From the NCBI GenBank assembly GCA_011525195.1, contig WTIP01000088.1, positions 4,260 to 41,026 of the forward strand: a stretch of 36,767 nucleotides of DNA, read 5' to 3'. Within the stretch, counting starts at the first letter, position 1. The number at the start of each line of letters is the position of its first letter. Source of the stretch: Flavobacteriales bacterium (GTDB lineage Bacteria; Bacteroidota; Bacteroidia; Flavobacteriales; Flavobacteriaceae). Both the position numbers and the translations under genes were made by a program. The notes under the pieces are model-generated. The model did no database searches. It was not told where the DNA came from and worked only from the letters and a program-made list of their open reading frames with translations. Positions 28,960-36,767 of the stretch are shown piece after piece.

Positions 28960-29733
28960 TTACGATTTAGTATTAAGTCCTTGTAATCGAATTTCGGTAA
29001 GGATTTTTTTGGTATAACGAGGAAAATCTGCATTTAAAACCCATCCAAAATAGCCGGGTTCAGTTTCTAAGATTGTCGTTACTTTTTTCCCTTTGTGCTT
29101 ACCAAAGCCAAAGCATAATTCCCCAGCTTTATCATATACCAAAAACCCAGCAAAATCAGCCGTTTTTCTTCGTGTGCTAAATTTATTTAAGAAATCAATG
29201 GTCGGTTCTAAGTCGGAGTAGCGTTCTAATTGTGCCAAGAGTACATCGTGAGTCGCTTGGGTATCTGCGAGAGCGCTGTGTGCATTTGTGTGTTCTTTAC
29301 TACAATAAAATTTAAGCGCAGCTTCTAAAGTACGTGCTTCCATTTTATGGAAAATGGTTTGCACATCTACAGTTTTACAATTTTTAAAATCAAAAGGAAT
29401 CTCTGCTCTTAATAACTCTTCTACAAGAAGCGGGATGTCAAAACGGTCTGAATTATAGCCTGCTAAATCACAGCCTTTGATAAAGCTGTAAATTTCATTA
29501 GAAAGTACTTTGAAAGTGGATTCGTTGGCCACCATCTCATCCGTAATTCCATGAACTTGAGAGGCCTCCTCTGGTATGGGTTGTTCGGGATTAATTCGCC
29601 ATACTTTGTTTTCTTGTGAACCGTCAGGGTGCAGTTTTAATACTGCCATTTCTACAATTCGATCTTTCGAGATGGCTGTTCCAGTCGTTTCGAGATCAAA
29701 AAAACACAAGGGTTTTATTAAATTTAACTTCAT
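28960..29733 (-). CDS. DnaQ-like 3'-5' exonuclease with C-terminal DUF3820-like segment
   Basis: CFFDLETTGTAISKDRIVEMAVLKL (ExoI), HSALADTQAT (ExoIII); C-terminal FGFGKHKGKKVTTILETEPGYFGWVLNADFP. Confidence 0.92.
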   Translation of the reverse strand: MKLNLIKPLCFFDLETTGTAISKDRIVEMAVLKLHPDGSQENKVWRINPEQPIPEEASQVHGITDEMVANESTFKVLSNEIYSFIKGCDLAGYNSDRFDIPLLVEELLRAEIPFDFKNCKTVDVQTIFHKMEARTLEAALKFYCSKEHTNAHSALADTQATHDVLLAQLERYSDLEPTIDFLNKFSTRRKTADFAGFLVYDKAGELCFGFGKHKGKKVTTILETEPGYFGWVLNADFPRYTKKILTEIRLQGLNTKS

Positions 29734-29744
29734 GATAATATCAT

Positions 29745-31079
29745 TTAAAAGGGCAAAGTTTCAGACCAATTTTCAAGGTATTCGGCTACTCTTTTCACAA
29801 AAAGACCTCCAGTGGCGCCATTGATAATTCGATGATCATAACTGTGCGATAAGATCATTTTTCTTCTAATACCAATAAAATCCCCTTTTGGAGTTTCGAT
29901 TACAGCAGGTGTCTTTCGAATAGCGCCAATAGCCAGAATCCCAACTTGAGGTTGGTTAATAATCGGAGTCCCCATAAGCGAACCAAATTGACCGATATTG
30001 GTAAAGGTATAAGTGCCTCCTTTTACTTCCTCTGGATTCAATTGTCCTGCACGGGCTCTGGTAGCGAGATCATTGACCGCTTTTGCCAAGCCCACCAGAT
30101 TAAGATGGTCTGCATTTTTAATAACTGGAACAATCAGATTACCGTCAGGTAAAGCAGTTGCCATTCCTAAATTAATGGCTTGTTTTCTAATAATTTTTTG
30201 TCCCTCAACACTACTATTGAGTGCTGGATAATCACGTAGTGCTTTGATAATCGCAGACATGAATAAGGGAGTAAAAGTCAATTTTTCATTTTCTCTTGCA
30301 AAAAACTTTTCTTTTACTTCTGCTCTCCAGTCCCACAAACGACTTACATCAACTTCTATAAAGGATTGTACATGTGCGGATGTTTTTAAACTTGACATCA
30401 TGTGCTCAGCTATAAGTTCCTCCATTCGGGTCATCTCCCTAATTGGGTCATTAGTCTGATGAGGATTTGTATTTTGAATTGGAATTGATCCGCCAACTTG
30501 AGTTGAGGATATAGGTGCTGAGGTACGCTTCTCCAAGTAATTTAATAGGTCTCGCTTTGTGAGTCGTTGATCTTTACCAGTGCCTACTATCTTTTCTAGT
30601 TCTTCAAGAGGGATTCCTTCTTTTTTTGCAATATTTCGCACTAAGGGTGAATAAAAACGAGACCCCTCACTGATGGGGACTTGCGAAAGTGTAGTTGCTT
30701 TCTCAAGATCTTGTTCTAAAACTTTTGCTGTTTCTTCTAGAGGGGGTATTTCTTCTTCTTTTACTTCAATTTCAATTGAAGGCTCTTCTGCCGTTTTTTC
30801 TTCAGGAATTTCAATTTCTGCCTCATGCTCAACCGCTCCTTCAGTCTGAATTATAACTAAAGTTTCACCGACTTTTACAACTTCATTTTCATTAAAGCAT
30901 TTTTCAACTAATATGCCCTCAACTTCTGAAGTCACATCAGTATCAACTTTGTCGGTTGCAATTTCCACGATAGGGTCATCCTGCTGAATTTTATCACCAA
31001 TATCGAGTAACCATTTGGTGACTGTGGCTTCAGCTACACTTTCTCCCATTTTAGGAAGTTTAAGATGATAGAGTCCCAT
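29745..31079 (-). CDS. dihydrolipoamide acyltransferase (E2) of a 2-oxoacid dehydrogenase complex
   Basis: Lipoyl motif EIATDKVDTDVTS; E3-binding domain region SPLVRNIAKKEGIPLEELEKIVGTGKDQRLTKRDLL; catalytic-domain block SYDHRIINGATGGLF. Confidence 0.93.
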   Translation of the reverse strand: MGLYHLKLPKMGESVAEATVTKWLLDIGDKIQQDDPIVEIATDKVDTDVTSEVEGILVEKCFNENEVVKVGETLVIIQTEGAVEHEAEIEIPEEKTAEEPSIEIEVKEEEIPPLEETAKVLEQDLEKATTLSQVPISEGSRFYSPLVRNIAKKEGIPLEELEKIVGTGKDQRLTKRDLLNYLEKRTSAPISSTQVGGSIPIQNTNPHQTNDPIREMTRMEELIAEHMMSSLKTSAHVQSFIEVDVSRLWDWRAEVKEKFFARENEKLTFTPLFMSAIIKALRDYPALNSSVEGQKIIRKQAINLGMATALPDGNLIVPVIKNADHLNLVGLAKAVNDLATRARAGQLNPEEVKGGTYTFTNIGQFGSLMGTPIINQPQVGILAIGAIRKTPAVIETPKGDFIGIRRKMILSHSYDHRIINGATGGLFVKRVAEYLENWSETLPF

Positions 31080-31095
31080 ATTAAATTTTGTTTTG

Positions 31096-31103
31096 CAAAA
31101 GTA
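31096..31103 (-). promoter_or_regulatory. candidate -7 box (TACTTTTG) of the E2 gene
   Basis: Exact TAnnTTTG on the minus strand 16 nt before the ATG; -33 not evident. Confidence 0.35.
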
Positions 31104-31154
31104 TCAATTTAAAATGTTTTATTAGGTCTTGCAACTACCTAAAAAAAGCCTTTT

Positions 31155-31775
31155 TTAGCTTTTAGAAATAGAGGATTCAAAAGGCACACGGGCAAGGATA
31201 GAGCGCCCGAGCGTAACCTCGTCTGTATACTCTAATTCGTCTCCTATGGGTATCCCACGCGCAATGGTTGATGTTTTTACCCCCAGTGGAAAGAGCAATT
31301 TATAAATATAAAAGTTTGTGGTATCGGCCTCCATAGTCGCACTAAGTGCAAAAATAACTTCACTTATCTCAGTATGTTTTACTTTTTCAATCAGCGAATT
31401 AATCGTTAAATCTTGAGGTCCAATCCCATCCATAGGTGAAATGATCCCTCCCAAGACATGGTATACCCCTCGATATTGACCTGTATTTTCGATCGCCATT
31501 ACATCTCGAATATCTTCTACGATACAAACTACGTTTTTATCTCTTTTTGAACTGGCGCAAATTTCACATATTTCTGAATCTGAAAGATTGTGACATTGCG
31601 CGCAAAAAACAACCTCCGCTCTTAACTTTAGCAGTGCCTTACTCAAAGAATCTGTTTGTTCAAGGGGTTGCTTTAATAAGTGTAATGCCAAACGGAGTGC
31701 CGTTCGCTTTCCTATACCCGGAAGTTGGGCAATTTCTTGAACCGCATTTTCAAGCAATTTTGAAGAAAAATCCAT
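31155..31775 (-). CDS. recR: recombination protein RecR
   Basis: [17 protein letters not shown] Hh[19 protein letters not shown] zinc finger; Toprim [14 protein letters not shown]. Confidence 0.97.
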   Translation of the reverse strand: MDFSSKLLENAVQEIAQLPGIGKRTALRLALHLLKQPLEQTDSLSKALLKLRAEVVFCAQCHNLSDSEICEICASSKRDKNVVCIVEDIRDVMAIENTGQYRGVYHVLGGIISPMDGIGPQDLTINSLIEKVKHTEISEVIFALSATMEADTTNFYIYKLLFPLGVKTSTIARGIPIGDELEYTDEVTLGRSILARVPFESSISKS

Positions 31776-31838
31776 TCTGTAAAATTACAAAAATTGGTTG
31801 ATTTGAGTTTTGTATCTTCATGCCTAATTAGAGAAAAA

Positions 31839-33299
31839 ATGATCAGTCCTTTTTTTATTTTGAGTTTGATAATCGGCTATTTTTTAGTGCTTTTAGCCAT
31901 TGCTTTTTTTACTGGAAAAGAAGATTCGAATGAGAGTTTTTTCAAAGCAAATAGAAATTCTCCATGGTATTTAGTTGCCTTTGGAATGGTGGGTGCTTCA
32001 CTGTCTGGAGTAACATTTATCTCTGTCCCGGGGTGGGTTGAATCTTCTCAGTTTACCTATTTTCAGGTAGTCATGGGTTATCTCGTAGGATATTTTGTTG
32101 TCGCCTATTTACTCTTACCTGTTTACTATAAAAATAATGTCACTTCTATATACGAATACCTTGAAAGTCGCTTAGGCACAAATAGTCACCATGCTGGCGC
32201 TTTCTTCTTTTTTCTATCGCGTGTGCTTGGCGCGGCCTTCCGCCTTTTTTTGGTAGCCATCGTCTTACAGCAGTTTATCTTTGATGAATTAGGAGTCCCC
32301 TATGAGCTTACTGTAGTTTTATCCATTGTACTTATCTGGGTCTATACCCAAAAAGGCGGAATTAAAACGATCGTTTTTACTGACACTTTGCAAACGGGAC
32401 TTATGATTGCTGCGGTGGTGCTTTCTATACTCTACATAAATGAAGCACTAAACTGGAATTTTTCTGAATTCTTGGCTTCCAGAGAACTTCTTAATTACAA
32501 TCAAATTTGGGTAGCAGATACCTTACTTAGCAGAAATCATTTTTTGAAATCATTTATAGGAGGGGCTTTTGTTACGATTTGCATGACGGGTTTAGATCAG
32601 GACATGATGCAAAAAAACTTGAGCTGTAGAACTCTAAAAGACGCACAAAAGAATATGGTTGTATTCAGCTTTGTATTGGTTTTTGTGACTGCTTTATTCA
32701 TGCTGTTGGGTGCTTTACTCTATATATACGCCCAAAGAGAAGGAATTGGAATCCCCTTAATGGAGGGGGAACCCAAATCAGATTTACTCTTTCCTGAAAT
32801 TGCACTAAATGGTAATTTAGGTATTGCAGTGGCTGTTACTTTTATTCTGGGTCTTATTGCTGCAGCTTACAGCAGTGCAGACAGCGCCCTGACTTCGTTA
32901 ACCACTTCTTTCTGTGTTGACTTTCTAAAAATCTATCGTCGTACAGAGTCTGAGCAAAAAAAATTAAGAAAAACCATACACATTGCGATGAGTTTACTTT
33001 TAATTCTAGTTGTGATTGCCTTTAAATATATTTTGGATCGCAATGTTATTGATGGGCTGCTCACCGCTGCTGGATATACTTATGGGCCTCTTTTGGGCTT
33101 ATTTGCTTTTGGTATTTTTACCAACTATCAAATTAAAGACCGCTATGTATGGATTGTTGTATTTAGTGTTTTGGGTATAGTCAGTATGCTTGGAAATCTT
33201 GACGCCTCAATACTGGGGGGCTATGAATTAGGGTATGAGCTACTTCCACTTAATGGGCTACTCACTTTTTTAGGTTTGGTATTGATTCGTAGAAAGTAA
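31839..33299 (+). CDS. sodium:solute symporter (SSS family)
   Basis: Start moved from 31794 to Met 31839; many TM helices; GMVGASLSGVTFISVPGWV, TGLDQDMMQKNLSCRTLKDAQKNM typical of SSS. Confidence 0.93.
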   Translation: MISPFFILSLIIGYFLVLLAIAFFTGKEDSNESFFKANRNSPWYLVAFGMVGASLSGVTFISVPGWVESSQFTYFQVVMGYLVGYFVVAYLLLPVYYKNNVTSIYEYLESRLGTNSHHAGAFFFFLSRVLGAAFRLFLVAIVLQQFIFDELGVPYELTVVLSIVLIWVYTQKGGIKTIVFTDTLQTGLMIAAVVLSILYINEALNWNFSEFLASRELLNYNQIWVADTLLSRNHFLKSFIGGAFVTICMTGLDQDMMQKNLSCRTLKDAQKNMVVFSFVLVFVTALFMLLGALLYIYAQREGIGIPLMEGEPKSDLLFPEIALNGNLGIAVAVTFILGLIAAAYSSADSALTSLTTSFCVDFLKIYRRTESEQKKLRKTIHIAMSLLLILVVIAFKYILDRNVIDGLLTAAGYTYGPLLGLFAFGIFTNYQIKDRYVWIVVFSVLGIVSMLGNLDASILGGYELGYELLPLNGLLTFLGLVLIRRK

Positions 33300-33644
33300 T
33301 ACGAGGGTACAAGAATTTTCCCATAATATCCCTGCTTTATCAAGCATTGTGGTAAACGCAGGATTTTCTGTACCCGGATTAAAAAGTACACGATGGGGGT
33401 GCAATTCAAGAATATAATCATAATAATCCGGCTGACGTTGGGGAGAGAGATAGAGGGATACCGTATGAATCCCACTCAATTTTTTAAAGGGTTCAATAAG
33501 GGGTTTTGATCCAATTTTTCCTGGTTGAACTCCCATTGCCACGACTTCAATTTGATGTTTTTCGAGCAGAGATACAGCCTGATAAGCATAGCGTGCTGGT
33601 TTGGGAGAAGCCCCAAGGACTAGAGTCTTAAAAGTCGTTACCAT
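33270..33644 (-). CDS. CoA-binding domain protein (YccU-like)
   Basis: Track start at 33665 is TTG; ATG at 33644 gives MVTTFKTLVLGASPKPARYAYQAVSLLEKHQIEVVAMG, a Rossmann CoA_binding pattern. Confidence 0.88.
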   Translation of the reverse strand: MVTTFKTLVLGASPKPARYAYQAVSLLEKHQIEVVAMGVQPGKIGSKPLIEPFKKLSGIHTVSLYLSPQRQPDYYDYILELHPHRVLFNPGTENPAFTTMLDKAGILWENSCTLVLLSTNQYQT

Positions 33645-34645
33645 TGAATCATTACACTCCCCCAAGTGAATCCACTTCCAAAAGCAGCCAAAACGATTTT
33701 TGATCCCTCGGTTACTTTCCCTTCTTCCCAGGCTTCAGTCAAGGCTATAGGAATAGAGGCCGCTGTTGTATTTCCATAGCGCTGGATATTATTATAGACT
33801 TGATCCTCTCTGAGTCTAAATTTCTTTTGCACAAACTGCGCAATTCTCAAATTCGCTTGATGTGGGATAAGCAAGCCAATCTGTTCCGAATTCCAACCTG
33901 TTTTTTCAAGCCCCTCTTGGATTACTTCAGCAAAACGCACTACCGCATTTTTAAAAACAAATTGACCATTCATATACGGATAATAAGAAATGTCCTCTGG
34001 ATCATTTAAGGCCATAATCTCGGGGACCCATCTACCCGTATTTGGTCCAATAAGAGACAGTTCTTCAGCATACTTCCCCTGAGAATAGAGGTGAGAGGAT
34101 AGGATGCCCTCACTTGGATTGGTTGTCCTACTCATTACTACCGCTCCTGCACCATCGCCAAAAATGACAGAAATATTTCTTCCTCTAGTCGTCATATCAA
34201 GTCCTCCAGAGTGGTATTCTGAGCCGATTACCAAAATATTTTGATACATCCCTGTTTTTATAAACTGATCGGCTGTGGCTACAGCATAGACAAAGCCAGA
34301 ACATTGCATACGGATATCCATAGCGGGGCAATTTGGAATATCAAGCGCTTCCTGAACCAAAACACCCGAACCTGGAAAATAGTAATCGGGACTTAAAGTG
34401 GCAAAAAGAATAAAGTCAATCTCTTTCGGCTCTAAACCTGCACGCGCTATGGCAATACGTGCCGCTTTGATGCCCATCACAGAGGTACTGTTCCCATCAC
34501 CTTTTACGATGTGCCTTCGCTCTTTTATTCCTGTACGTTCTTGAATCCATTCATCAGAAGTCTCCATGATTTTCTCAAGATCGGCATTGGTTACAATATT
34601 TTCAGGAAGGTACTTACCTACCCCCGTAATTTTGGAATTATACAT
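33638..34645 (-). CDS. fabH: 3-oxoacyl-ACP synthase III (FabH)
   Basis: ITGVGKYLPENIVTNADLEK, Cys in DIRMQCSGFVYAV, LIPHQANLRI, YGNTTAASIP (Cys-His-Asn triad). Confidence 0.95.
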   Translation of the reverse strand: MYNSKITGVGKYLPENIVTNADLEKIMETSDEWIQERTGIKERRHIVKGDGNSTSVMGIKAARIAIARAGLEPKEIDFILFATLSPDYYFPGSGVLVQEALDIPNCPAMDIRMQCSGFVYAVATADQFIKTGMYQNILVIGSEYHSGGLDMTTRGRNISVIFGDGAGAVVMSRTTNPSEGILSSHLYSQGKYAEELSLIGPNTGRWVPEIMALNDPEDISYYPYMNGQFVFKNAVVRFAEVIQEGLEKTGWNSEQIGLLIPHQANLRIAQFVQKKFRLREDQVYNNIQRYGNTTAASIPIALTEAWEEGKVTEGSKIVLAAFGSGFTWGSVMIQW

Positions 34646-34678
34646 GTACTAAATTTTATTGAATTTAGTGAATTCTCC

Positions 34679-36004
34679 TTAGGTTTGAAAATGACCAGTC
34701 AAGTAGATTCTAAATTCTTCTGTTTTAATTTTTGCCCTCAGATCATAGAGCAGATGATAAAGCCCAAAAAATGTTCTATTCATATAGATAAAATGTTTTG
34801 ACCCTCTGTTTCCATTCATTTGTCGAAGCTGCGCATCTTTTGTAAAAGATTTTGAGAGCTGTGTAATGGCTTCCCAAAAGTCAGGATCTGAAAAATCAAA
34901 TTCTGAACCGTGAAAAGGAAGCGTAAATAGACGCATCATTTTCTGAAAAAAAGTGGTAAAATATTGTTCCTCTTCGGGGGTATCTGTAGGGAGAAGAATC
35001 TCAAGCTGACGGAGTAAACGGTCAAAGACTTCCTTATTTTCAATATTCTCTTTTTTTGAAAGTTCAAAATAAGGGGTATAAAAGTCATCAGGTATCGATT
35101 TAATACACCCAAAATCTATAGCGATAAGTCGCTCCTGATTATCAACAAGAAAGTTTCCTGGATGCGGGTCTGCTTGAACTTGTTTGAGTCCGTGAATTTG
35201 AAACATATAAAAATCCCAGAGGGTCTGTCCCAATTTATTTCTTGTTTTTTGAGATAAATCTTGTGCAGTATATTCTGAAAGGTGTTGGCCCTCCATCCAA
35301 TCCATAGCTAACGTTCTCTGCGTCGTGAACTCTGGGTAATATTGTGGAAAGCATAGATTAGGAAGCTCGCTTGCCGCTTGTGAAATAAATTGACTGTTTT
35401 TTAACTCCTGAAGATAGTCAGTCTCTTCTATGAGCTTTTCTTCCACTTCTTTAAAATAACGATCGGTATCTTTCCCTTTTAAATTAAACATGCGCAGGGC
35501 AATCGGCTTAACCAAAGCCAAATCTGAGCTAATACTATTTGAAACCCCTGGATATTGAATTTTAATAGCGAGTTGTTTTCCCTTTTTTTCCGCACGATGA
35601 ACTTGGCCAATACTTGCTGCATTCAAAGCGTCATAAGAAAATGAATCAAAAACAGCTTCAGGATTACGGCCCAAATACTTGCGAATGGTTTTTTTTACCA
35701 GTGCTGCTGAAAGAGGCGGAACAGAAAATTGAGCCAAACCAAATTGCTCAACATAAGCCTGAGGCAATAGATTCTTTTCCATGCTGAGCATTTGAGCCAC
35801 TTTAAGGGCACTCCCTTTCAATTCTTTTAAACCGTCATAAATGTCCTTCGCATTATTTTCATCTAACTTGGACTTGTCTGTATTGCCGGTAAGAATTTTT
35901 TCACCGTAATATCGAATATAATTTCCCCCTATTTTCGCTCCCGTAGTAACAAGTTTAGAGGCACGTTCTATTTTTTTAGTTGGGATTGAATCTAAGGTCT
36001 TCAA
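34679..36004 (-). CDS. AarF/ABC1/UbiB family atypical kinase
   Basis: LKGSALKVAQMLSME, AASIGQVHRA, LAIKIQYPG, VQADPHPGNFLV, AIDFGCIK. Confidence 0.95.
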   Translation of the reverse strand: MKTLDSIPTKKIERASKLVTTGAKIGGNYIRYYGEKILTGNTDKSKLDENNAKDIYDGLKELKGSALKVAQMLSMEKNLLPQAYVEQFGLAQFSVPPLSAALVKKTIRKYLGRNPEAVFDSFSYDALNAASIGQVHRAEKKGKQLAIKIQYPGVSNSISSDLALVKPIALRMFNLKGKDTDRYFKEVEEKLIEETDYLQELKNSQFISQAASELPNLCFPQYYPEFTTQRTLAMDWMEGQHLSEYTAQDLSQKTRNKLGQTLWDFYMFQIHGLKQVQADPHPGNFLVDNQERLIAIDFGCIKSIPDDFYTPYFELSKKENIENKEVFDRLLRQLEILLPTDTPEEEQYFTTFFQKMMRLFTLPFHGSEFDFSDPDFWEAITQLSKSFTKDAQLRQMNGNRGSKHFIYMNRTFFGLYHLLYDLRAKIKTEEFRIYLTGHFQT

Positions 36005-36640
36005 TTAAACCAAATTAAATTTTTCCTTCCAAAGAAATTTTCCGAAATCTATGACACTGTCAACAGGCGTACTGTCAAATAAATCAAAAACGGTACGTAC
36101 TGACTTTTCAATCGCCATATCTGTTTTTTCGAAACCTGATGAGGTATCCTCTATCCAAAATTTGAGTAAAAAAATAAATTGTAACCAAGCGCCTTCAGCA
36201 AATACCGTCTCAGGGTGTTGGCTGAATTTTGATTGTTTTAAAGCATTTCCGTCCTGAATGAGTACTGTAATAAACTCTTTAAAAGCATGACGCAACGACT
36301 TAAGTGTGGCCATTTTTTCCAGTGGTGTTTTTTGTTTATTTAATGCAAATAAAACATAGCTTCGATTCAGCAATAACACCTCAAAAAAAGTAAAGTAAAA
36401 AGAAAGTAATTTTTCTTTAGGTGTTTTGGACTGGTACCCTTTTTCCTTTTGTATCAGGTCAATTGCATTATTAAAAAACTGAGTGAAAATATGTGCCTTT
36501 AACTGATCTAATGATCCAAAGTGAGCATAAAATGCAGACTCTTCAATTTTAAGCTCTTTACAGAATCTGTATACGGACTGTGGCTCTTTTTCATGCTCTA
36601 AAACGGAATTCATGTAGTATTCTAGTATCTTCTGCTGCAT
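36005..36640 (-). CDS. TetR family transcriptional regulator
   Basis: HTH-like SVYRFCKELKIEESAFYAHFGSLDQLKAHIF; immediately upstream of the aarF-like gene. Track start 36646 is TTG; ATG at 36640 preferred. Confidence 0.85.
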   Translation of the reverse strand: MQQKILEYYMNSVLEHEKEPQSVYRFCKELKIEESAFYAHFGSLDQLKAHIFTQFFNNAIDLIQKEKGYQSKTPKEKLLSFYFTFFEVLLLNRSYVLFALNKQKTPLEKMATLKSLRHAFKEFITVLIQDGNALKQSKFSQHPETVFAEGAWLQFIFLLKFWIEDTSSGFEKTDMAIEKSVRTVFDLFDSTPVDSVIDFGKFLWKEKFNLV

Positions 36641-36668
36641 CCTCAATACTGTTTTAAAAGAATAAATA

Positions 36669-36699
36669 CAAATATAGTTTGTTTATTTTTTCTAGCAAA
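36669..36699 (-). promoter_or_regulatory. consensus Bacteroidota promoter of the tetR-aarF operon
   Basis: Minus strand TTTG (36699-36696) - N19 - TATATTTG (36676-36669), matching TTTG-N19-21-TAnnTTTG. Confidence 0.7.
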
Positions 36700-36767
36700 C
36701 AACTAAACAAGGATATTCTTTCTTTGGAGGATGTCATCTTGTCATAAATTCAATCGGGGTATTTTTT

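Noticed and set aside
29946-30459. Three plus-strand ORFs opposite the E2 catalytic domain
   Set aside because: Overlapping each other and antisense to a conserved CDS; shadow ORFs.
31139-31158. CTAAAAAA...TTTTTTAG hairpin after recR as a terminator
   Set aside because: Nearly all A/T stem overlapping the stop codon; too weak to call.
33221-33475. 84-aa minus-strand ORF overlapping the CoA-binding gene
   Set aside because: Alternative frame of the better-supported CoA-binding protein.
36706-36767. Possible short minus-strand ORF (MTSSKERISL...) at the right edge
   Set aside because: About 27 codons overlapping the tetR promoter, no domain, truncated context.

Overview
AT-rich 36.8 kb window from a Bacteroidota genome, most likely a flavobacterium (inferred from SusD, bshC, DUF4295 and TAnnTTTG-type promoters). 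The left ~8 kb is the accessory-like part: the C-terminus of a SusD/RagB protein, a 1102-aa VCBS/FG-GAP + ASPIC/UnbV lipoprotein, two small secreted unknowns, an NHL-repeat lipoprotein with an InlB-like repeat, and a lipid-anchored DUF255/thioredoxin-like protein. From ~8 kb onward it is mainly conserved housekeeping: mnmA, amidohydrolase, yidC, pyrG, LysM/PBP1-fold protein, guaA, bshC, M14 peptidase, rimO, amidase, alpha/beta hydrolase, ftsY, DUF4295-rpmG-rpmB, cinA, FAH-family protein, DnaQ-like exonuclease, E2 acyltransferase, recR, Na+/solute symporter, CoA-binding protein, fabH, AarF/ABC1 kinase, TetR regulator. I saw no CRISPR array, rRNA/tRNA, transposase, prophage or recognisable defence island, and no convincing wholly new multi-gene system. 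Items most worth a second look: an Asp-to-Asn change in the E2 HxxxDG motif; a LysM x3 + periplasmic-binding-fold protein between guaA and pyrG; a perfect 17-bp-arm palindrome before the amidohydrolase; a consensus promoter with an overlapping inverted repeat at tetR; a start-codon-overlapping hairpin at pyrG; promoters almost touching the guaA and mnmA start codons; and four convergent gene junctions with almost no intergenic space. One 50-aa gene (DUF4295) is missing from the supplied ORF track because of its size.
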